Assembly (NCBI GenBank): GCA_964637565.1
Contig: CAZWTY010000082.1
Location: forward strand, 1 to 20,561
Length of the DNA: 20,561 bases
Direction of reading: 5' to 3'
Source: DYJE01 sp964637565
Lineage (GTDB): Bacteria; Desulfobacterota; Desulfobacteria; Desulfobacterales; Desulfolunaceae
The position numbers were made by a program, and so were the translations under genes. The notes beneath the pieces were generated by a model. That model had not been told where the DNA came from. It worked only from the letters and a program-made list of their open reading frames with translations, and ran no database searches. Every line of letters starts with the position of its first letter. Position 1 is the stretch's first letter. Below are positions 7,936 to 13,530 of this stretch, one piece after another.

Positions 7936-8149
7936 GACGTTTCTTCAGGTTGCGTAAGGGTTGATGTTTACGGCCCTTTTGGAAAGGCCTTTATGTCTGT
8001 GTCCTGAGGGCACGCCTTTTGGCCGGGGATACGCGCGTCAGGAAGTGATGGGACAGGCCCGGTTTAAAGAACGTTATCGGCCACACAGGGTTCGATATTT
8101 AGAAAGTTTTTCAATTCCAGTAAAAGGTCAAACCCTGGGGAACCACGGC
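7936..8149. other. Spacer between aldehyde dehydrogenase and histidine kinase
   Basis: No gene supported. I found no clear terminator for the aldehyde dehydrogenase and no good sigma-70 promoter for the kinase; read-through from the upstream gene is possible. A short dyad, GGCC...GGCC with CTTTT/GGAAA, lies near 7972-7989. Confidence 0.35.
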
Positions 8150-9532
8150 TCAGGAAATCGCTTTCATTATCCACCTCAGGTAAGGTTTGTAAGGGGGATA
8201 CAGGAACGTCGCATTGAACAAGGGGTAGTGTTTCAAAACGCTTTTGGCATGTGAAAAGGTGTCGAAACTGGACTTGCCGTGGTAGGCGCCCATGCCGCTT
8301 GGGCCTACGCCTCCAAAAGGCAGTTCGGTGGATGTGATGTGGAGAAGGGTGTTATGGATGCATGCGCCTCCGGACGATGTTTCGGAGAGAACCCTTTTTC
8401 TGAGGACCTCGTCATCTGAAAAAATATAAAGGGCAAGGGGCTTGGGCCGGGCGTTGATGAACCCGATGGCTTCATCGGTGGTTTTGTAGGTCATGATCGG
8501 CAGGAGAGGACCGAAGATTTCTTCGGTCATGACCGGGTCTTCGGGCGTGACACGGTCGATCAGGGTGGGGGCCACGTACCGTGACGTGCTGTCCGTGGTT
8601 CCCCCGAAAATGATGTTGCCGTGTTTCATGAGCTCACAGAGCCTGTTGAAATGGTGTTCGTTGATGATCCTTCCATAACAGGGGCTGGCCTGGGGGTTTT
8701 CACCGAAAAACTGTGTGATGGCCCCACGAAGTGCTTCGATTATTTTAGGTTTCGCCGTTTCGTGGACCAGAAGATAGTCGGACGCCACGCAGGTCTGGCC
8801 GGCATTCATGAATTTGCCCCAGCAAATGCGCCGGGCCGCCAGGTCAAAATTGATATCTTTATCGACGATGCAAGGGCTTTTTCCGCCAAGTTCCAGGGTC
8901 ACCGGCGTCAGGTGTTTTGCCGCCGCCGCCATGACGATTTTGCCCACCCGTTCTCCCCCGGTATAAAAAATATGGTCGAAGGGATGTTCCAGGATTGCCG
9001 CTGTTTCTTCCGCGCCGCCTTCCACTACGGCAAGGTACGATGGATCGAAATAACGCCCGATAAGATCGCGGATCAGTCCGGAGGTCGCGGCTGAAACTTC
9101 GGAGGGCTTGACAAGAACGGTGTTGCCAGCCGCGATAGCACCCACCAGGGGTGAAAGGGTCAGGTTGAAGGGATAGTTCCATGGACCGATGATCAGGACA
9201 AGGCCCAGAGGGTCCCTGTAAATATAGCTGGTTCCCGGCTGAAGGCTGACGGGGGTCGCAACCCGTCTGGGAGAGGCCCATTTTTTAAGATGCTTCAGGG
9301 TGTAACGGATTTCATGTTGCACAAAATTGATTTCGGTCATGAATGATTCGGGGTTGGATTTGTTCAAGTCTTTTTTCAGGGCGGCCATGATGTCCTGTTC
9401 ATGGTCGGTCACCATTTTGTCCAGGATTTTCAGTTGCCTGATACGGTAATCAAGATCCCGTGTCTTTCCCGAGCGAAAGAAACTCCTCAAGCCTTCGATA
9501 ATGGCCGCCTGTGTTTTGGGGGTGTCGGTCAT
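8150..9532 (-). CDS. NAD(P)-dependent aldehyde dehydrogenase, class 3 (fatty/aryl aldehyde) type
   Basis: 460 residues, the short ALDH3 length (other ALDHs are near 500). GPWNYP (117-121) holds the oxyanion Asn N119; VKPSE (141-145) binds the cofactor; E214 in LELGGKSP is the general base; C248 in NAGQTC is the nucleophile. The C-terminal ...YPPYKPYLRWIMKA is basic-aromatic, as in ALDH3 members that touch membranes. It oxidises medium- or long-chain or aromatic aldehydes to acids, useful for alkane, alcohol or lipid breakdown. The ATG at 9532 has a strong AAGGAGG 5-6 nt upstream. A near-consensus promoter lies about 160 bp before it, leaving a leader of roughly 150 nt. The histidine kinase gene lies 215 bp downstream; no clear terminator is seen between them. 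Confidence 0.93.
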   Translation of the reverse strand: MTDTPKTQAAIIEGLRSFFRSGKTRDLDYRIRQLKILDKMVTDHEQDIMAALKKDLNKSNPESFMTEINFVQHEIRYTLKHLKKWASPRRVATPVSLQPGTSYIYRDPLGLVLIIGPWNYPFNLTLSPLVGAIAAGNTVLVKPSEVSAATSGLIRDLIGRYFDPSYLAVVEGGAEETAAILEHPFDHIFYTGGERVGKIVMAAAAKHLTPVTLELGGKSPCIVDKDINFDLAARRICWGKFMNAGQTCVASDYLLVHETAKPKIIEALRGAITQFFGENPQASPCYGRIINEHHFNRLCELMKHGNIIFGGTTDSTSRYVAPTLIDRVTPEDPVMTEEIFGPLLPIMTYKTTDEAIGFINARPKPLALYIFSDDEVLRKRVLSETSSGGACIHNTLLHITSTELPFGGVGPSGMGAYHGKSSFDTFSHAKSVLKHYPLFNATFLYPPYKPYLRWIMKAIS

Positions 9533-9690
9533 GGGGCCTCCTTAGCGGGTTGGGCGTTTTAGTGGAAAGTCTGATTCCAAGAACCAATCAAGAGGCCCAT
9601 GGGAATGTGAAAGGGCTTGCGGGCCATCTTGAGAACGACGTCGATTAACTAACGGCAGGGCGGGATTTTTTACATTGATTTACTCGGAGG

Positions 9691-9719
9691 AGTATATAGG
9701 GCGGCTGGTAAATTGTCAA
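9691..9719 (-). promoter_or_regulatory. Near-consensus sigma-70 promoter for the aldehyde dehydrogenase gene
   Basis: Read on the minus strand: TTGACA (9719-9714), a 17-bp spacer, TATACT (9696-9691). It matches 11 of 12 consensus bases. The predicted start near 9684 gives a leader of about 150 nt, which contains the 8-bp palindrome CGACGTCG (around 9637-9645). Confidence 0.75.
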
Positions 9720-9776
9720 TCATGCAGTGTGCTTTGGCCAGTGCAAACGCATGTAACATTGGCATGGATCCTAACC

Positions 9777-9857
9777 ATCGGTATCGCTCGGTATCGCTAT
9801 CGAAATGTTCTGACGATCGAACCCGATACCGATACCGATAGCGATTCCGATGCCGAT
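9777..9857. repeat. Large imperfect inverted repeat made of ATCGGT/ATCGCT hexamers
   Basis: Left arm 9777-9802 consists of units ATCGGT, ATCGCT, a shortened CGGT, ATCGCT, ATCG. Right arm 9824-9857 consists of the complementary units CGATAC, CGATAC, CGATAG, CGATTC, CGATGC, CGAT. The two arms pair in several registers around a ~21-nt loop, giving a hairpin of 25 bp or more. Such CGAT-N-C hexamer arrays recur, from memory, between genes of some Desulfobacterota; that would make it a dispersed element. Confidence 0.75.
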
Positions 9858-9919
9858 TAACCGGAAACCATGCCCGAGAAAGAGGTAACCCTCGATTTGC
9901 ATAGGGGACTTAGCCCATG

Positions 9920-9951
9920 CGGCGCCGCCGGAACTGTTCCGTGCGGCGCCG
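9920..9951 (-). terminator. Very GC-rich hairpin just after the PurF-like gene
   Basis: CGGCGCCGC...GGAAC pairs with GTTCC...GCGGCGCCG with one bulged base. It starts 12 nt beyond the TAA stop (9965-9963). There is no U-run after it on the minus strand, so it may protect the 3' end or pause RNA polymerase rather than act as a textbook terminator. Read on the plus strand it is followed by TTTTT about 9 nt later. Confidence 0.55.
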
Positions 9952-9962
9952 TTTAGCGGTTT

Positions 9963-11366
9963 TTAAAAATAACTCGTGCCGTCCCAGCAGTGGGTGCAGA
10001 GCCTGTCTTTGGGAAGGCCGATAGCGGCCACCAGGTCGTTGAGTGTCTGGTAGCGGAGACTGGTGAGTTTCAGCCGTTTCCGGATATGTTCCACCATGGC
10101 GTTGTGTCGGTCCGAACCGGCGCGGGCAAAATCCTCCAGATGGGCGGTTTCCGCCCCTTCGATGTCCAAGATGGCTTTTCTTCCCGCAAGATCCAGGGTG
10201 GACCGGGACGTGGAGAAATTCAGGAACTCGCAAGGGTGAATCAGGCAGGGGCAGGCGATGCGCATGTGGATTTCCCGCGCTCCGTATTCGTGGAGAATCT
10301 GCACATTGTCCTGGAGCTGGGTTCCGCGGACCACCGAGTCGTCACAGAAAACGATGCGTTTGCCTTCGATGATCTCCCGGACGGGGATCAGCTTCATCCG
10401 GGCCACCAGGTCCCTCATTTTCTGGTTCTGGGGCATGAAGCTCCGGGGCCATGTCGGCGTGTATTTCACGTAGGGCCTCATGTAGGGAATGCCCGATTCC
10501 TGGGCGAAACCCAGCCCGTGGCCGATGCCCGAATCGGGAATGCCCCCCACCAGGTCCGCCGCCACGGTTTCGAGACGGCCCAGGGCCGCTCCGCAGTTGT
10601 AACGGACCTTTTCCGTGTTGATGCCCTCGTAGCTGGAGGCGGGATAGCCGTAGTAGACCCAGAGAAACGAGCAGATCTGCATCCTGTCTCCCGGCTTCCG
10701 GATCTGTTCCACCCCGTCGGCTGTCATGAAAAGGATTTCACCGGGGCCCAGGTAACGGTCCACGGAAAAACCCAGGTTGGGAAAAGCACAGGATTCGGAA
10801 CTGGCGGCCCAGGCGTCGTGGCGCCGTCCGATGACAATGGGGGTTCGGCCCAGCCTGTCCCGGGCCGCGTACAGGCCTTTTTCCGTCAGGACCAGAAGGG
10901 AACAGGACCCTTTGATGCGGTCGAGGGTGTAGCGGATCCCTTCTTCGAAGCTGCCGCACTGGCTGATGAGAGCCCCGGCTATTTCCGTGGGGCTGGGGTT
11001 TCCGCCCGTGGTGGAGGACAGGTGGATGTTTTTGGAAAAAACCTCCCGGATCAACTCGTCCATGTTGACGATTTTTCCCACCATCACCACCGCGAAACGT
11101 CCCAGGTGGGAAAAAAGCACGATGGGCTGGGCGTCGGTGTCGCTGATCACCCCGATGCCCATGGGACCGGTCAGTTCTCCCAGGTCGGGTTCGAACTTGT
11201 TCCTGAAATAGGCGTTTTCCAGATTGTGAATGGACCGGTGAAATCCGTCGGCACCCACGGTGGCAATCCCGCCCCGTCTGGTTCCCAGATGGGACAGGTA
11301 GTCTGTCCCGTAAAAAAGTTCACTGATACACTCGGATTTCGAACAACACCCAAAAAAACCACCCAT
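9963..11366 (-). CDS. PurF-like amidophosphoribosyltransferase paralogue lacking the N-terminal Cys nucleophile
   Basis: 467 residues, PurF layout: an N-terminal Ntn-glutaminase-like domain (1-230) and a type I phosphoribosyltransferase domain (240-400). The PRPP loop is RIVFCDDSVVRGTQ (337-350). True PurF starts (after processing) with Cys in CGxFG; here the protein reads MGGFFG, so the catalytic Cys1 is Gly2. The usual HNG/NGN oxyanion segment is also changed, to MVGKIVN (95-101). Four Cys at the places of the B. subtilis Fe-S ligands are kept: C232, C379, C457 and C460 (LCTHC). It may use free ammonia, or another amine, with PRPP, or have a regulatory role. No other purine gene is nearby. 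The ATG at 11366 has GGGAG 7 nt upstream. From memory, similar MGGFFG-starting paralogues occur in Clostridia and Bacteroides. Confidence 0.88.
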   Translation of the reverse strand: MGGFFGCCSKSECISELFYGTDYLSHLGTRRGGIATVGADGFHRSIHNLENAYFRNKFEPDLGELTGPMGIGVISDTDAQPIVLFSHLGRFAVVMVGKIVNMDELIREVFSKNIHLSSTTGGNPSPTEIAGALISQCGSFEEGIRYTLDRIKGSCSLLVLTEKGLYAARDRLGRTPIVIGRRHDAWAASSESCAFPNLGFSVDRYLGPGEILFMTADGVEQIRKPGDRMQICSFLWVYYGYPASSYEGINTEKVRYNCGAALGRLETVAADLVGGIPDSGIGHGLGFAQESGIPYMRPYVKYTPTWPRSFMPQNQKMRDLVARMKLIPVREIIEGKRIVFCDDSVVRGTQLQDNVQILHEYGAREIHMRIACPCLIHPCEFLNFSTSRSTLDLAGRKAILDIEGAETAHLEDFARAGSDRHNAMVEHIRKRLKLTSLRYQTLNDLVAAIGLPKDRLCTHCWDGTSYF

Positions 11367-11392
11367 GACGGCTCCCTGTCTGTTTTATTGTT

Positions 11393-11421
11393 CTTATAAT
11401 GATGCAAAAGCACGGGTTCAC
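11393..11421 (-). promoter_or_regulatory. Candidate promoter for the PurF-like gene
   Basis: Minus strand: GTGAAC (11421-11416), 17 bp, TATAAG (11398-11393), about 27 nt before the start codon. A second option upstream is a perfect TTGACA (11464-11459) with a weak TAATGA (11441-11436), also at 17 bp. Confidence 0.4.
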
Positions 11422-11558
11422 TGTGGAACGCTTTTTCATTAGTGTCTGGCGTCCGGTCTGTCAATCAAAATCGATGACACCGGCACGTGTTTGCACGACC
11501 ATAGAAAGGATGAAGATGGCCAAAGCCTTGAAAACCGAAGGTTTCGCTGGAATTCCAT

Positions 11559-11587
11559 TTGAAAAACAGGGCAAGGGGTGCTATCGT
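11559..11587 (+). promoter_or_regulatory. Candidate sigma-70 promoter for the DUF4412-type gene
   Basis: TTGAAA (11559-11564), 17-bp spacer, TATCGT (11582-11587), giving a leader of about 35 nt before the ATG at 11629. It matches 9 of 12 consensus positions. Confidence 0.5.
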
Positions 11588-11628
11588 CTCACGAAAACAC
11601 GCCCAACATCATTTCAAGGAGGAGTCCG

Positions 11629-12390
11629 ATGAAAAAAACATGTTACATTCTGTCGCTGGCCGTTTTTCTTTCCGCCGCCGCCCTGGTTCCCGGACCGGCC
11701 CTGGCCGACATTTTCATGAAGCAGAAACACCACACGGGCAGTGTGACCATGATGGGCCAGACCCAGCCCGCCCGCGACTCGATCCAGAGCGTCTGGATCA
11801 CCCCCGATGTGATGCGCAATGACAGCAAAGAAGCCAGCGTGATCGTCAGGCTGGACAAGAAAACGGTGACCATGATCGACCACGGGACCCGCACCTACAC
11901 CGAGATGCCCCTGGACATGGGCAAAGCCATGGAGCAGGCCGGAGGCGGAAAGATGTCCAGGGAAGAGAAGGAGGCCATGGCCGGTATGATGAAGGGCATG
12001 ATGAAGTTCTCCATGACCGTCACCGATACGGGTGAAAAAAAGAAGATCGGAAGCTGGAACTGCCGGAAGTATATCCAGAAAATGGATATGGCCATGGGAC
12101 CGTCGCGCACGGAGCTCTGGGCCACCGAAGACATCAAGGTGAAAGACGACCTGTTTGCCCGCTACTCGGCCATCATGATGACCATGCAGCCCGGTCTCAG
12201 GGAGTCCATGGACCAGGTGCTGAAGGAAACAAAGAAAATCAAAGGGGTGATGGTCCAGAGCGACACTTCGACCACCATGATGGGAACCACGGTGAAGTCT
12301 TCTGTCAAACTCCTGGAATTCAAGGAATGCAAAGCGCCCGCGGACATCACGGCCATTCCCAAAGGCTACAGAAAGCAGGCCATGCATTGA
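11629..12390 (+). CDS. Secreted methionine-rich DUF4412-type protein
   Basis: 253 residues. A clear Sec signal peptide (1-26) has the cleavage motif ALA before D27, so the mature protein is periplasmic. The rest is compatible with the beta-rich, LolA-like DUF4412 fold: WITPDVMRND and KTVTMIDHGTRTYTEMP are the strand pairs usual there ('protein sets the value, user reads it back' type), and SWNCRKY plus ELWATEDI follow in the expected order. Methionine is strikingly common: 26 of about 227 mature residues, clustered in GMMKGMMKFSM (around 123-133) and MDMAMG. Two Cys remain in the mature chain. The ATG at 11629 has AAGGAGG 7-8 nt upstream; an ATG at 11578 has none. Function is unknown; lipoprotein or outer-membrane handling or metal binding are possibilities only. 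Monocistronic. Confidence 0.8.
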   Translation: MKKTCYILSLAVFLSAAALVPGPALADIFMKQKHHTGSVTMMGQTQPARDSIQSVWITPDVMRNDSKEASVIVRLDKKTVTMIDHGTRTYTEMPLDMGKAMEQAGGGKMSREEKEAMAGMMKGMMKFSMTVTDTGEKKKIGSWNCRKYIQKMDMAMGPSRTELWATEDIKVKDDLFARYSAIMMTMQPGLRESMDQVLKETKKIKGVMVQSDTSTTMMGTTVKSSVKLLEFKECKAPADITAIPKGYRKQAMH

Positions 12391-12396
12391 CATGGA

Positions 12397-12434
12397 TTTC
12401 CCTGATCGGGGTGATTTAAGCCCCGATCAGGAAA
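12397..12434. terminator. Stem-loop between convergent genes
   Basis: CTGATCGGGG (12402-12411) and CCCCGATCAG (12421-12430) are perfect complements around a 9-nt loop, extended by TTTCC / GAAA. It lies just after the DUF4412 stop (12390) and just beyond the stop of the minus-strand zinc-ribbon gene (12454), so it can serve both. No long T-run follows on either side. Confidence 0.75.
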
Positions 12435-12453
12435 TAGACACCGTGTGATCACA

Positions 12454-13131
12454 CTACTCACCGGCCACGGTCATTTTGCAGTGTTTGCAGATCGTGGCCT
12501 GTTTTTTTATGATTTCCGCACAGAACGGGCATTCCCGGGTGTAGCACCGCTCATGGATTTTGGCGATGGCACGGGTGACTTCGTCCTGGAGTTTGGGATT
12601 GCCGAATTTCGTGTTTCTCAACGGGTCGATGGCTTCGGTGTCCGAAAGGTCGCCCAGCATTTCGGCGGCCTTGATCCTCACCCGGGTGGGTTCCTCTCCG
12701 TCCAGGGTCATTTTCATGAGCTGGACAAGATCCTTGTTGACATAACAGTCAGCCAGAATGGAAAAGCCGCTTTTGATGGCCGCCTCCTCGGCTTTCTGCC
12801 GGGCCACGGTTTCGTCGGTGACGATCTGCCCGCTCCCGCCGGCGGAGCTGAACACGGGAAGCAGCTCAAAGGTCTCGGTTCCGGGATAGTTCATGCAGCG
12901 GAACGAGGATTTCTGCCCCACCTGCTCCATGATGTCGTCCCAGCCCTGCTTGAACAGCGGGCAGTCGTTGTTGAAGCAGACGTAAAGAAAAGGAACGCCC
13001 CAGCCCAGACCGTCGCTGAACGACACGGGAGGTACTTCCCAAAGTTCCATTTCCCGGTTGCAGTGGGGGCATACGGGCTTTTTCAGTTTCATTATCTCGT
13101 CAAGGCTTTCTTCCCTGGTTTCAAAAGACAT
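12454..13131 (-). CDS. Zinc-ribbon / HEAT-like / zinc-ribbon protein of unknown function
   Basis: 225 residues, soluble. An N-terminal metal site is C21-x2-C24 ... C52-x4-C57, around a hydrophobic WEVPPVSFSDGLGWG stretch. The middle (about 130-195) is helical, with the HEAT-like phrases RIKAAEMLGDLSDTEAIDPL and DEVTRAIAKI. A second metal site, C201-x2-C204 ... C215-x2-C218, ends the protein. Two zinc ribbons flanking a helical repeat suggest a scaffold or adaptor, not an enzyme. I chose the ATG at 13131 (GGAGA 7 nt upstream); a TTG at 13149 is a less likely start. It is divergent from the che operon, with promoters about 30 bp apart. I do not recognise a named family. Confidence 0.75.
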   Translation of the reverse strand: MSFETREESLDEIMKLKKPVCPHCNREMELWEVPPVSFSDGLGWGVPFLYVCFNNDCPLFKQGWDDIMEQVGQKSSFRCMNYPGTETFELLPVFSSAGGSGQIVTDETVARQKAEEAAIKSGFSILADCYVNKDLVQLMKMTLDGEEPTRVRIKAAEMLGDLSDTEAIDPLRNTKFGNPKLQDEVTRAIAKIHERCYTRECPFCAEIIKKQATICKHCKMTVAGE

Positions 13132-13260
13132 GGTCGTTCTCCAATTCAAAAGTCATGGTTGTTTTACGGCATCTCTATACGTTCTTTTTTCTCCGGTGGA
13201 AAGGTTTTATCCTTGTTTCAATCCGGACGAAGGAGGAACACACACGATGTCGTGACGATC

Positions 13261-13289
13261 AATTTAAGACCGCCTTTCCCGTTTGTCAA
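13261..13289 (-). promoter_or_regulatory. Sigma-70 promoter for the zinc-ribbon gene
   Basis: Minus strand: perfect TTGACA (13289-13284), 17-bp spacer, TAAATT (13266-13261). The start site is near 13254. Confidence 0.6.
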
Positions 13290-13320
13290 CCAGTGGCCCT
13301 GAAGGTCCGGTAATTCACGA

Positions 13321-13350
13321 TTGACATCCTGGATGGGCCTGGGCTATACT
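13321..13350 (+). promoter_or_regulatory. Near-consensus sigma-70 promoter of the che operon
   Basis: TTGACA (13321-13326), 18-bp spacer, TATACT (13345-13350), 11 of 12 consensus bases. The start site is near 13357, so cheA has a leader of about 175 nt. It is a housekeeping-type promoter; no sigma-28 (flagellar) box was seen. Confidence 0.75.
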
Positions 13351-13530
13351 TTTCCAGATTTTTTTAGACCCTGTTCGGTCATCCGTTTTTCGTTAGAACA
13401 CGTTTTTCCAGACAAGCCAAACCCCTCACTCGGCTTTGCATGTGATGTCCCCGTCCCTTTCTGCCGGGCCGGACATGATGACAACCGTCTACCCCGATTC
13501 CTTGGAACACCGAATGTGAACGGACCGATT

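Larger units (their letters stand above)
9720..9962. other. Gene-poor spacer between aldehyde dehydrogenase promoter and PurF-like gene
   Basis: It holds the hexamer inverted repeat (9777-9857) and the GC-rich hairpin (9920-9951) described separately. A 61-codon frame (9675-9860) ending in alternating Asp-Thr/Asp-Ser codons is only the repeat read as protein. Confidence 0.5.
13132..13530. promoter_or_regulatory. Divergent control region between the zinc-ribbon gene and the che operon
   Basis: The region holds the two promoters listed separately and leaders of about 120 nt (zinc-ribbon side) and 175 nt (cheA side). I see no gene in it. The cheA frame stays open upstream as far as 13321, but the codons before 13531 encode a Pro/Arg/Cys-rich stretch unlike any domain and run through the promoter. 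Confidence 0.55.

Noticed and set aside
9777..9857. CRISPR-like array
   Set aside because: Units are contiguous hexamers in opposite orientations without spacers, and no cas gene is present.
9675..9860. 61-residue protein ending in an Asp-Thr/Asp-Ser run
   Set aside because: The acidic tail is the CGATAC hexamer repeat read in frame; no convincing coding signal.
9990..11399. 469-codon open frame on the plus strand, opposite the PurF-like gene
   Set aside because: It has no ribosome binding site and His/Gly/Asp-rich composition without domains, and lies wholly across a clear PurF-family gene; it is a product of GC-biased third positions.
11614..12393. 259-codon minus-strand frame opposite the DUF4412 gene
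   Set aside because: The Met codons (ATG) of the real gene read as His (CAT) on the other strand, which explains its His-rich, domain-free product.
13209..13256. GGAGG followed by ATG-TCG-TGA on the plus strand, a possible micro-ORF or leader peptide
   Set aside because: It encodes only two residues and lies upstream of the plus-strand promoter, so it would not be in the cheA transcript.
13321..13530. Upstream extension of cheA from a TTG at 13321
   Set aside because: This TTG is the -35 box of the operon promoter, and the added residues match no CheA domain.
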